Source of the DNA: Cristatella mucedo
Taxonomy: Eukaryota; Bryozoa; Phylactolaemata; Cristatellidae
Assembly (NCBI GenBank): GCA_009760855.2
Contig: WPIO01000130.1
Location: 200,001 to 237,500, forward strand
Direction: 5' to 3'
DNA: 37,500 bases
The position numbers were made by a program, and so were the translations under genes. The notes beneath the pieces were generated by a model. That model was not told the DNA's origin. It was given only the letters and a program-made list of their open reading frames with translations, and did no database searches. Shown here one piece after another: positions 9,592-19,672 of the stretch. Each line of letters opens with the position of its first letter. Within the stretch, counting starts at the first letter, position 1.

Positions 9592-11110
9592 AAATAATAA
9601 TATATTTGTGTAATACCCTCTGAGAACTAAATCTCTTCCCAAGTACTTGACATATGCTGTAAAGAAAGCATGGTTAACTGATTAGAGAGAACATGCACAG
9701 TGACAATAAGCATAATATCGTTAGAGGTAACATGCACGCTGTCAACATGCCGATATGGTTAGTGGTCACATGCACATGGTCAGCAGGCATAAGCACACAA
9801 ATGGCAAGTCACAAAAAACCAGCAAATGCTGTGAGAAACAGGTGTATCCTAGCTCCTTTTTAAAATGTCAAGTCAGAGGATGTCGCGATGTCAGTTGGGA
9901 CTGAGTTGCAGGCATACAGACTAAAGAAACCCCAAGAAGCCTCCAGAGGATTTGTTTGTTCGAGGTATAGCTAAATAATTTGAGTCAGGAAAGCAGGTGG
10001 TACGTTGTCTAACCTGGTAGAGAAGTAGTTCTGATAGGTAGGCTTGAGCCTCAGAAGGAATATAAAAATATAATATAATTCATTTGTGTAGCACCCTGAG
10101 AGAATCTCTATTCGGGTGCTTCACATATGCCACGGGGCTCGAGCCCACGACCTCGGTACAGACCTTGGTAGGGGTGAGCACCTTGACCACTGGGATAAAC
10201 CAGTGCTAGTAATGAAAGGACCTAGGAGTGAATTACAGGATCTTGAAGTTGATAGGCTGTTTACTTGGGAGCCAGTGCAGGTGTGCGAGAAATGCTGCTA
10301 TGTGACAACTTCGACGCTCACGACAGACAAACCTAGCTGTATAGCTGTGCACCGATTGTAAGCACCTGATTGCACAGGCCGGTAGACCAGCAAGCAGTGA
10401 GTTATGGAAAAGCTAATGGCCCAAACTGGATGTAGCATCCCTGTCTAAGCAGGCCCAAATTGTAGCCATGTTACATAGCTGAAAGTAGGCAGACTTGACT
10501 GTGGAGCTGATGGGGTCGTCTAATGAAAGGTCATTTTGAGACAGCACGTCTAAATTTTGTGCAGATGCAAAATAAAATATGCAGGCTGAGCCGATTTGGG
10601 AGTTAATCTTTCCAACTTCTGCGTGACACTTGAAATGCCTTAAACTAGTAAGTCGAAATTTGAGAAAGTGTGAAGAAATTTGAAATTCTCAATTTGAGAA
10701 AGTTTTCAGTTTGCTTCAAGCCAAGTACATGGGTTAGCAAAACATGCAGCTAGGGAGTTGAGAGAATTTGACATGCTCGAGGGCTAGGAGGGATCACAGC
10801 ATTGGTACAACTTGTCTGCATAGAAGTGAAAGCCTAGATTGTGCTTGGCGATCACATATGCAAGAGGGTGAAAATAAATTTTGAAAAGAAATGAACCAAG
10901 TACAAAACCCTGAGGTACCCCATACTTTAGTGGCTCCCCTGACTGTCTTTGCCAATTCCCATCAATACTGTGGACTGAAATATGACCTGAACCATTGCAA
11001 TCCAGTGCCGGTGATGCCCAGGCGAGATCGCAAGGTACTCAAGAAGGACTTAGTTATCAATAGCATCAAGTACTGTCGAAAGATCAAGCAAAACAAGCAG
11101 AGAAACTGTT
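9592..11110 (-). mobile_element. CR1/L2-type LINE, 5'-truncated and decayed
   Basis: Minus strand. Translating in shifting frames recovers reverse-transcriptase landmarks in order. Near 11090-11040 is a motif-A-like 'LLDLSTVLDAIDN'. Near 10990-10960 is a 'WFRSYFS'-like element. A 'GVPQGFVLG' motif-B relic lies near 10910 and 'FHFYAD' (YADD box) near 10830. The 3' half (10560-10210 and 10060-9592) aligns with the LINE copy at 29507-30445 on the same strand, including the 3' UTR and A/T-rich tail. Frameshifts and stops are numerous. SINE-B (10071-10206) is inserted into it, so the LINE is the older of the two. Confidence 0.75.
10071..10206 (-). repeat. SINE-B inserted into a LINE
   Basis: This is the clearest SINE-B copy. 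It has the tail 'taatataattcatttgtgta', then 'gagaatctctattc', 'cacatatgccacggggctcg' (B-box on the minus strand, GGGCTCGAGCCC) and the head RC of 'aggggtgagcacctt'. It interrupts LINE sequence that is continuous in the copy at 29507-30445. Confidence 0.75.
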
Positions 11111-11833
11111 ATTGAGTCTGCAATCAAGTCTGCCTACTTTCAGCTACATAATATTTCTCAAATTCGGGCTTGTTTAGGCACGGATACCATATCTAAATTG
11201 GTCGATACATTTGTGACATCCCGTCTTGACTTCTGCAGCTCACTGCTTGCTGGTCTACCGACCAGTGCTCTCAGGCGCTTACAGCTGGGGCAAAATTCTG
11301 TTGTTGGGTTTGTCTGACGTGAACGTTGCAGTTGCCACATCTCACCACTTCTTGCCAACCTACACTGGGTCCCAGTCAAGCAACGCATCGACTTCAAGGT
11401 TTTGTCACTCACTTTTAGGTCCATTCATTCTTTGGCTCCGGCCTACCTATCAGATCTACTGCATCGTACCACCTGCTTTCTGGAATCCAAGTCTTTACCT
11501 ACGCCTCGTACAAACCTCAAATCCTTTGGAAACCGTGCCTTTAGTTCGTATGCTCCTAAGCCTGGAGCTCAGTCCTGACTTGTGTCACGACATCTCCTGA
11601 CTTGTACATATTTAAAAATAAACTAAAAATGCATCTATGTATCACAGCATTTAGTGGGTCCTCGTGATTCGCTCTTTATGTGCTCGTGCGTGCTGACACT
11701 GTGCATGCTGCCACTAACCATACTTGCATGCTGACCCTGTGTGTGTCACCCCTAAGCATGTTATTCTTGTTGTTTATTGAGCACGTTATCACTAACCATT
11801 CGACCGTGCTTCCTGTGCAGCTAATGTCAAGTT
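11095..11833 (+). mobile_element. CR1/L2-type LINE 3' fragment, plus strand
   Basis: Plus-strand translation with frameshifts shows the C-terminal LINE signature: 'SRLDFCSSLLAGLP', '[20 protein letters not shown]', '[11 protein letters not shown]' and '[16 protein letters not shown]'. A 3' UTR (11640-11833) follows that matches the reverse complement of 29600-29760. It abuts, head to head, the minus-strand LINE ending near 11110. The terminal A/T tail is missing; at about 11833 the sequence switches to an unrelated GC-richer segment. Confidence 0.75.
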
Positions 11834-12126
11834 GTAACGCCGAAGGCTCGGCGGAGTAGACTTAACCTGACGCTTACCTAGCGGCGTAACCTACCGCCTG
11901 ATGCCGCTCCTTGCCGCTGATACGCAATAAGCAGGCCGCCACGAAACGAGCGTTTCTGGCGCCGAACTTATCGTTACTAAAGGGGTCGTGAGTCCGCAGC
12001 GCGAATTGGAAAGTGAGACACAAATTGCGGATTTTACTGAGCTTTATTCGCAAGTGCACAGTCGCTGCGAGTCTAGCTCAGCTTTATCTCCACACTCCTC
12101 ACACGCTCTCAACAGCACAAGCACTC
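11834..12126. other. GC-richer segment of unknown nature
   Basis: The sequence begins abruptly where a LINE tail should continue, with a short hairpin (CGCCGA...TCGGCG, 11839-11854) just after a TGTAAC. It resembles the start of an LTR or another insertion, but no matching second end, primer-binding site or internal region was found. Confidence 0.3.
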
Positions 12127-12438
12127 TTGCGGAGGGAATACGTCCCCGAACTTAGGCTACCTGCGTCTATTGTGGGGAACGACCCAGATAGGACGAGGAG
12201 CCCGAACCGGAGCCTCGACCCTGACTGGAGAACTAGGACTCCGCTTCCACCTTACGGCAGGAATACCTTATGCACTACACTAATCACCCTTGCAGAAGAA
12301 ACACGTCTCCACACTTCAGCTACCTACGTTTCTATTGGGCATGACCCAAGTAGATGGAGCCCGAACCGGAGTTTGTACCCTGACCGGATAACCAGGACTC
12401 CGTTTCCACCTTAAGGCAGTAATACATCATACACTAAG
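12127..12438 (+). repeat. diverged tandem duplication, about 163-bp unit
   Basis: Unit 1 spans 12127-12289 and unit 2 spans 12290-12438. Shared blocks include 'agcccgaaccggag', 'actccg(c/t)ttccacctta' and 'ggcag(g/t)aatac'. Substitutions and small indels are spread over the unit, so the duplication is old. No coding function is evident. Confidence 0.8.
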
Positions 12439-12899
12439 CCAGACATCTTGATGAGACCACGTGCATGCGCACACACACAAGACACAGAAGAAACGGAAGA
12501 TGCCAGCTTGAGCGCTATCCGACCGTATTCGGTGGCGTCCACCGAGTCCTCCTGGCGCTGTCCCGTCCTGCCCCTCGATCACCGGCGACCAGCCCGCCCT
12601 CCTCCCTCGCTTTCAGAGAAACGAGTCCGGCAACTACCGGCGACGGTGTCGAGACGGAGCCGAAGAAGATGACCTTTAGCCCACGAAGAGCATTCATAAT
12701 TTGGTTTCGTCAACCTGCTCGATTAGAAACCACTTGGGACCGTGTTGTTTAAATGCAAGAGGAATAACAGGCTGTCCGAATCAGTGACAAATGGTGTATA
12801 GCATAACTGTTGCATATGCAGTCTAATTCTGTGTAGTTGGTGTACACCCACTCCCATACAGCCAGTAGTGGTGATGGTATCAAGTATAACACTACTTAT
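12439..12899. other. no gene seen
   Basis: A GC- and CpG-richer block (12500-12680) followed by AT-rich sequence. Overlapping short frames on both strands are not supported as genes. Confidence 0.4.
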
Positions 12900-13260
12900 T
12901 TACCCAAAGACAAACGAAGTCACATCACAAAGACTGGGAAAGAAGCTTAGTGACTAGTGACTAGCAGACTAGTCAGCTGACTAGTGATGGCGCATATAGT
13001 GATGCAGCAAGCAGAAGCACACGGAAGATAACTCACGTGGAACGAAAAAATGCTTCGAGGAATGGGCGATTTCTTAACTTCGCTTAAAATTTCGTATCAA
13101 TCAGGGCGTGCCGCGATGTCAGTCGATAGCGAGTTCCAGGCTTTGAGTGCATAAAACCTGAAAGCACGGTCAATAGCCAGAGTTCTTTAATGGTAAAGTG
13201 CTGCTTGGAAACGTTTCAGTACGTTCTGCATTGTGCCAGCAGAAAATTGGAAAGTCAATT
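12900..13260 (-). mobile_element. old LINE 3' fragment
   Basis: 'cgcgatgtcagtcgatagcg', 'agttccaggctttgagtgca' and 'tgaaagcacggtcaat' correspond to the segment at 29808-29875 of the LINE in MDH2 intron 5 (C-terminal ORF2 coding on the minus strand). The preceding 3' UTR is only weakly similar and includes a cluster of ACTAGT words at 12952-12986. Confidence 0.5.
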
Positions 13261-13573
13261 TAAAAGTTTTAAAGCAATCAAGACACTTTGATGAAAAACT
13301 TTTCGATTATTCCAAAATATATATTTACGAATAGCAACATTAATATCGACAAACCTGAAGCTAAATTTTATGTTAATAAAACTTCTAAACTAATAATAAG
13401 GAAGGGCTACTGCAGAACCTACAAATCATTAAAATTAACAACTAGTGGATAGCCTCACGGTAGCATTGAACGAGTACTTACTTTCTCGGACTTCCTTCAC
13501 AGATCTTAGCAAACAGCCTGGTAATGAGTTCACACCCAGAGTGGTGTGTGCAGCTGCTTAACTTTGGCCAGCT
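13261..13573. other. no gene seen
   Basis: AT-rich sequence between a LINE relic and the inverted-repeat element. Confidence 0.4.
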
Positions 13574-13662
13574 ATTTCTCTTGGGGTACGGACATTCCCC
13601 CTCCTCCGGGCGTTTCCCCACCCCAGACATTTCCCCCTGGGGTAGGACATTTCCCCTGGTAT

Positions 13663-13822
13663 ATGGCTTAGGGTTTAGTGTATTGGGTTTAGGGTTTAGT
13701 GTTTAGGGCTTAGGGTTTAGCGTTTAGGGTTTTGTGGTTTAGGGTTTTTATGCTTTAGGCTTTAGCGTTTAGGGTTTAGAGTTTGGGGTTTAGTGTTTAG
13801 GGTTTAGGTTTTAGGGTTTAGG
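13663..13822 (+). repeat. degenerate TTTAGGG-like (telomere-like) array
   Basis: About 160 bp made of variants of a 7-bp unit gtttagg (phases gtttaggg, gcttaggg, gtttagtg, gcgtttagg). It resembles the TTTAGGG telomere repeat of plants and some other eukaryotes, not the animal TTAGGG, but it is too degenerate to be a functional telomere. It lies wholly inside the inverted-repeat element. Confidence 0.8.
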
Positions 13823-14157
13823 GCGGGCTGCGACTCCGCCGCCTAAATCTACCCTTGCTGCATTCCGAGCTTTAATTAGTGCGTATTAGGGCATAACTAG
13901 ATCTCTTGATGTCGAGTTATATTCAGTAGACCTCTGAGGCTTAGCGCTCATTTGCAGGAATTCGCGGTACGCCGTAGCGCGAGTCCGCTTTGACGGATAT
14001 GAACACATGCCTGGCGGCATTGAGCGGGACCTAACTTCCGCGGCACCAAACTGTATAGCTCGCTCGCTCCATTAGAAATCATCCTTCCAATCCATCCATT
14101 CCTCTAATTATACTGAATTTATTTTATTTAATAGAGCATGAACGCCATTTGATCATG

Positions 14158-14252
<95 letters not shown>
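14158..14252 (+). repeat. (AT)n-(GT)39 compound microsatellite
   Basis: A short TATATA run (14158-14174) is followed by 78 bp of uninterrupted GT. It can form Z-DNA and is likely polymorphic. Confidence 0.97.
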
Positions 14253-14253
<1 letters not shown>

Positions 14254-14404
14254 TGTATTCTTAGTTATACATTCATCAACATAGCGAGTAAATGTCCTCT
14301 CCCGGGGGTGGCTAATGTGAGGGAAAATGTCCTAGGGTCCACCGGGGGGGGGGATGTCGGGGGGGAAACGTGAAGGGAGGAAGTGTCCTACATTCATTTC
14401 TCTT

Positions 14405-15190
14405 TGGATTCGCCTAAATGCAAGAGATGCAGTCTGTTCTCGAACGTATGAAGTATATTCAGTTTTATAAGTAAAGACGATAATATAAGATAGAAGCTCC
14501 TAGCTGCATAAAGGCTCAGACACAATAATTCATCTGCAGGCAGACCGTCGCTAAGACTCGCAGTCACGATTAGGCTCTCCATTACGATCCGATCCAGTGA
14601 CAGATTATAAACATGACGTTTAAATAAGTAATTAAATAAATTTCTGATCAAATTCCTGCTTGTTTGATTTTTTGATTGATATCGCTTGATTCACTGCCAA
14701 ATTCAATGTTCAATTCAACTATAAGAGTGCAGCCTGTTGCTCCCTTTGTAAATTTTAAAAAATCTGCTGTTTCTTTGACACGACACTCGTCCTATCTTTA
14801 CTGTCGTAGTGTTAATATAATTATAACATAGGGCACATTTTTAGGGTGAGGTAGATTACTTGTTTAAGCAAAAGACCTACTCACTCATGGAATCACATTC
14901 GCAATTATACAGGTTTATTACCGGGATGGCAGATAGTATCGCATGCATTTAACTACAAATGGTTTAATGACTGTAAAAATCCAATTTCTGTATCGTAGCA
15001 AGATGCTATTTAAGGTGATCAAAAGTTGCAAGATCCAGCAATAATGAGATAATAACATCACAGAGTCAGCATTGCTGCAAGTGTATTACAACCTTCTTTG
15101 TAATGCAAACTTTTAATTTCTATTACACAAAGCATTATTGCACGCTAAGCTACTAGATTACATGCTTCCAGAGTGTGTGGCTATCTGAGC

Positions 15191-15194
<4 letters not shown>
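14405..15194. other. no gene seen
   Basis: AT-rich sequence with no recognised coding region or repeat. Confidence 0.5.

Positions 15195-15276
<82 letters not shown>
15195..15276 (+). repeat. (GA)n microsatellite
   Basis: 82 bp of uninterrupted AG dinucleotide. The Arg-Glu frame across it is an artefact. Confidence 0.98.
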
Positions 15277-15279
<3 letters not shown>

Positions 15280-15305
15280 AAATTGCAGTTTCACGATGCT
15301 TTTAT

Positions 15306-15680
15306 GGAAATTTCAGCTTTATTGCTTTTTGAATATTTTGAGCAGTCATTTGATCCGGGCCATCCAAGGCCATAAAAAAAGCATTTTGTAAGCCCAATCA
15401 CATGAAATTTCGTGGGTAAACTTGGCATATTGTTTTCTATAATTTTGAATCAAAGTCACGGTAGCGTGAAGTATATTTGGAAATGGCAGCTTTATCTCCG
15501 TTCGAATTTGTAAAAAGGCTGGCTGACGCTGGCCATTTTAGGCCATAGCACGAGAGCGGGCATGCGAAATTGCATGAAACTTGGTGGGTAAACATGTAAC
15601 ACTATTCTGTATAATTTTGACCAAAAACTGCCTGTCTCTGACGTTTATCTCGGAAATGGCAGCTTTATCGCAAGTATTCA
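15306..15680 (+). repeat. 173-bp tandem repeat, just over two units
   Basis: The phrase 'ggaaat(g/t)(g/t)cagctttat' begins at 15306, 15479 and 15652, exactly 173 bp apart each time. Within each unit 'catgaaa(t/c)tt(c/g)gtgggtaaac' and 'ctataattttga'/'tataattttga' recur in register. The units are well diverged. Satellite-like, no coding capacity. Confidence 0.8.
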
Positions 15681-15699
15681 TATGAATCCCTAAAGTTTA

Positions 15700-15935
15700 A
15701 GACCTGGGGTCGTGAGGAGCGAGCACCTTATCCTTAGGCTGAGATTCAGGTGCGAATGATAGGTCAAGCTGAGTGCCATTTTCTTAGAGCTGAAAGCCAC
15801 GACTGTGCTTTCCGATGATCTTGGCCACAGGAAGAATAAATATAATGAAAAAAGACGACATAAGAACCAACCCTGAAGTATCTCAAACATTAATGGCTCA
15901 TCGGATGACCGTCAGTCATCTACATTTATTCTCAT
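15700..15935 (-). mobile_element. LINE reverse-transcriptase relic with a tRNA-SINE head beside it
   Basis: On the minus strand, 15915-15750 reads, with frameshifts, as an 'ILQG..' motif-B relic, then sequence like 'FHYIYSSCGQDHRKAQSW'. A 'TQLDLSFAPES' segment follows, matching the post-YADD region of the LINE at 17338. The last 45 bp (15745-15700) resemble a SINE tRNA-like head (RC contains 'cagcctaaggataaggtgct'). Heavily decayed. Confidence 0.45.
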
Positions 15936-16149
15936 ACTCATGCGTTTATCCACAAAGTAGGACCAAAACCAATTTGACACTATGCCGTCAATATGTTGGT
16001 GTGGCGCCTTTGCTTTTTTACTGGCAAATATAATTTCTTGTGTCCCAAACCGTCATTCGTCTTGCTCCCGTATACCCGTATTAAATACTCTTTAGAGACT
16101 AGCCCTCTTACGACATATCTCGGCTTCGCGATATTTAAAGCGAATTTGA

Positions 16150-16342
16150 CAAATCAAACATGCTTCTTCACAGCATATGTTTTTTCAAATGAATCGTTAT
16201 ATATGTCTTCACCTGTACCGCTCTAGTGCATACTGTTATCACTAATCGGTGTATATGCTCCCTTTCCATCCGATGTAAAGTGTCTAGAAAAAGGTGTGGC
16301 TATCTCCGGTCGCTATAGAAATATTTGTTATTATTATTATGC
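16150..16342 (+). mobile_element. LINE 3' UTR and tail fragment
   Basis: 'tgttatcactaatcggtgta', 'taaagtgtctagaaaaaggt', 'tctccggtcgctatagaaat' and a (TTA)n end match the 3' ends of the LINE copies at 26150 and 29507 in sense orientation. No ORF remains. Confidence 0.6.
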
Positions 16343-17337
16343 TCACCGGTTTTCCTCTAATGCAGAAAATAAAATTAAAATGATAACGCTGAGAAAATTC
16401 TGAAACTCAATATGTAAAATGCTGGCGCAGCGGGGGTCTGTAGAAGCGTGCAAAAACCAGCTGAAAAAAAATTCACAAAACTTCAAGCTTGGCATATTTT
16501 ACCTCTCACTGTCACCGTACTCTACTAGCCCAGGTTTGCACGAGCAACTTTGAGCTTGAGAACTATTTTTGCATCATTTCCATTGTTGCACATGTTCCTT
16601 CTCTTGTATTAAACTAAGTCCAACCCTTGCACACCCGTACTCGGTAAGGGGTGAGGGGCATTAACAGGGGCGCCTCAGAAGGTGGCCCGGAAGTGAGGAG
16701 AATGTCCCTTTTTTGCTGAAGGAGTGATGAACTTCCACGTGGCTACCGGGCTTCCAGGGTGAGTGGCTACCTGTGGCTGAAAGGAAGAGAAGAGAAAGAG
16801 ATAGAAAAAGAGAGAGACAGCGGGAGACAGAGAAAGAAAGGGAAGGAGAGAGAGAGAGAGAGGGGGGAGGAAGGGAGGGAGAGTGGCTTCGCCACGGCTT
16901 ATCGGGCAGTGCACAGCTGCAGAATCTGGCAGGTGTCTGCAGGCCAGTTTTCGTTCGGTGAGACTCGAAGGGTCGCTCTGGAGCAGCGCACTTGGGGCGC
17001 ACTCATTCAGCAAGGAATGGGAAAAACTATAAACGGGGGAGGCTATTGGCCTTTAGAAGCTCAAAATAGGAAACAATAGTTATACTGATGCAAGTAGGCG
17101 TGCTGGTTGGAGTGCTGCTCTTCGGCACGCAGTTTCAGCTTTCGAAATAGGGGTACACATTTCTATTCGGAAAATTCTTAAAACGTTTTAAGGCGGCTCG
17201 TTGACTGCGTGGAGATTCAAGCTCTTCCAAAAGCACGTGTCACTACTTTTTGAGACCAACTAAGGAGCCGTTTGTAATGTAATGTATCTCCATCAGTAAC
17301 TCCACAAAGTCATAAAGACCATGTGGGTGTTACGCAG
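16343..17337. other. no gene seen; GA-rich patch
   Basis: Contains an imperfect purine-rich patch at about 16770-16875 (gaaagagatagaaaaagaga, ending in a pure GA run). Frames across it are low complexity. No gene recognised. Confidence 0.5.
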
Positions 17338-19640
17338 GAGAGTTTTGTATAGCGCACTCACGGCCTAAGCGGCTTTCGGTACGCATTCGGTAGCCAACAG
17401 ACTTCGTCTCACGCAACAAAGAGAAAGTGGGAAGCATAGCAGAGTTAGGAGAGCAGTTGAGGTGTGAGTAGCATAGAAGTAGCAGTTCAGGACCGCTGAA
17501 AAAGATGTGCCATAGTCGGCAGTTGGAGAGTAGATGTCGTTGCGTAAGAATTGTGGAAGCGAGTTCCACAGTCTAGGACCTGCAGAGCTAAAGCTTCTGT
17601 CGCCAACTGTCTTTAAGCGGAGGAACGAGACAGCTAATTTATTGTCCACACAGGACCTGAGGGCGCGAACAGGCTGAAACTGATGCAGCAGTTCAGCTAG
17701 GTATGAAGGAGCCAAGCCGTGGCGGGCCTTGTGGGTCAGCGTAAGAACTTTGCTCCGTATCCTTTGCTCAACCGGCAACCATCCTAGCTCTTCCAGCAAA
17801 GGTGACACGTGCTCAAACCGCTGGGATTTGAAGACCAGCCTTGCAGCCATATTCATAGTCAGCTGTAGTGGCATAATAGCTTTCTTTGGTAGCCCAGCCA
17901 AAAGGGAATTACAATAATCAAGCCGAGACAGAACTCAAGAGCTAGTTAAATTTTTTACAAGCCACTGTGGGAGACAGCTTCTAATCTTGGATAGGGATCG
18001 GATGTGATGGCTAGCTGTAGAGGCAGTCTTCTGAATGAAGCTTTTCAAATTGAGGCAGCTGTCGAACACGACACCTAGATTACGAGCACGTTGTGAAGGT
18101 CGCACAATAGCATCACCTATTAGAACAGCAAAGTCTTTTAATCCAGCCACACGCTTAGGGTGTCCTATGAGAAGCAGTTCGGTTTTATCGTCATTTAATT
18201 TCAGGAAGTTTTCCGACATCCAGGATCAAATATCGGCAAGGCAAGCATTCAGTTTCTCAGTTGCTGCAGCAGATTCCGACGGTTTAAATGACAAATACAA
18301 CTGAGTATCGTCAGCATAGAAGTGATATCCTATTCCATGGGCCTTTATCACTTTTCCCAGAGGTTGCGTATAAATGGAGAACAGCAAGGGATCGAGTACA
18401 GATCCTTGAGGGACTCCACAGGTGACCCTTCTCATGTCTGAGACCTGACCCCCACACGACACGGATTGAACACGATCAGACAAAGTATGATTTAAACCAC
18501 GCCAGTGCTTCGTCTGCCAGACCGATCGTTGTTCTCAGTCGTTCAAGCAGAACTTCGTGATCAATGGTGTCGAAGGCAGCAGACAGATCTAGCAGAGCTA
18601 GGGCAGTGACATTCCCGTCGTCGTTGCCACGTAGAATGTCATTGTTAACACGGAGGAGAGCAGTTTCAGTAGAGTGCTGCCTCTTGAACCCTGATTGAAA
18701 TGTTTCTGACATTCCATTATTTTCAATATGTTCAACTAGCTGCTTAGCAGCAATTTTTTCAAGAATCTTTGATAAAAATGGAAGAAGGGTAACTGGACGA
18801 TAGTTTGCTAGGACCTCTGTGTCTAATCCAGGCTTTTTAAGAATAGGTCTAACGATTGCCGATTTGAAGGACTTGGGGACGACCCCTTTTCCCAAAGAAG
18901 CATTAAAAATCTTGGTTATGGCAGGGCTAAGTTGTTCTGCAAGTGAAGACCACAGAGATGAAGGTATAGGGTCTTCAGGAGACGAGCTCTTTTTGCTAGA
19001 CCTTGTTAAGGCAGCCACATCACAGGCAGAAACATCAGAGAACCTTTTAAGAAAGGTCATAGGTTGAGGAACGGCGATTGCTTTGGTCGAAGGGGGCTTA
19101 ATGGAGGCACGAATGTGCACAATTTTTTCAGTAAAGAAGGCTGAAAACTTTTCGGCTGAGCCCTTAATATCTGGGGAGTCAGACCTCACAGCATTGGCCA
19201 GTAAATGGTTTACTGTCTTATAAAAAATCTGTTTAGCGTCCGACTGGCAGGAATTCAGTTTTCTAATGAAAAAAGAAGCCCTGGCTTTTTTAAGCTTTCG
19301 TGTGTAAACTCGAAGGAAGTCTATACAATTGACTAGGTCTGCCTCAGACTCCGATTTCTTGAAACGACGTTCCAGCCTGCGCTTAAAACGGCGCATCTTA
19401 AGGAGTTTTTTTGTAACTTGAAAGCAATCTCGACGACTTTGAACACGGATAGAGCGAACGGGAGCATGCTTGTCAAGAGCACTCCTGAGTGTCATGTTCA
19501 TCGCATCTGTCAGGGAATCGAGGATGCCGGTCGAGTCTGAATGCAGATCAAGAAGGCCTTTCAGTCGTGGTCTCTCGGCTCGGTGCTGCACTCTGTTTCT
19601 CCAGAAGAGCACCATTAAAAATACGAGTAATCAAAATACA
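17338..19640 (-). mobile_element. CR1/L2-superfamily LINE, 5'-truncated
   Basis: A minus-strand non-LTR retrotransposon, the best-preserved in the window. It starts in the linker upstream of the reverse transcriptase, so the endonuclease domain and ORF1 are absent. It covers the whole RT and the C-terminal domain. The 3' end is a short UTR with a terminal 'gagtgcgctatacaaaact'. This tail differs from the (TTA)n-ended tails of the other LINE copies, so at least two LINE families are present. Directly upstream (19634-19672) lies another tail of the same type (RC of 'tttgtatagtgcactcacag'), suggesting insertion next to or into an older copy. Confidence 0.85.
17365..19615 (-). pseudogene. LINE reverse transcriptase ORF2 (broken)
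   Basis: About 750 codons recoverable. Landmarks in order: 'KPGLDTEVLANYRPVTLLPF', 'LLDLSAAFDTIDHEVLLERL' (motif A), '[13 protein letters not shown]' (motif B), '[12 protein letters not shown]' (catalytic YADD), 'KTELLLIG', '[13 protein letters not shown]' and the C-terminal 'SPLLEELGWLPVEQRI...SFSSAGPRLWNSLP'. Three lesions break it: a one-base frameshift near 18478-18484 after '..AWFKSYF', and in-frame TGA codons at 18225-18223 and 17934-17932. Both TGAs could derive from CGA by CpG decay. So few lesions over 2.2 kb suggest a fairly recent insertion. It is non-functional as it stands; such copies may still serve as recombination substrates. Confidence 0.85.
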
Positions 19641-19672
19641 TTTGTATAGTGCACTCACAGGACTCGATCTCT

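Larger units (their letters stand above)
13574..14404. mobile_element. candidate non-autonomous DNA transposon (Mutator-like), 9-bp TSD
   Basis: A perfect 9-bp direct repeat, ATTTCTCTT, flanks the segment (13574-13582 and 14396-14404). Immediately inside are imperfect inverted repeats of about 75 bp. The left arm is about 13583-13656 and the right arm, reverse-complemented, is 14395-14313. Both arms are built from reiterated GGACATTTCCCC-type words, with GCGTTTCCCC/ACGTTTCCCC and TAGGACATTT(T)CCC at matching positions. The 813-bp interior has no transposase. It holds a TTTAGGG-like array, about 320 bp of unique sequence and an AT/GT microsatellite. A 9-bp target duplication with long inverted repeats is typical of Mutator-like elements; the class assignment is inference. 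Confidence 0.6.
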
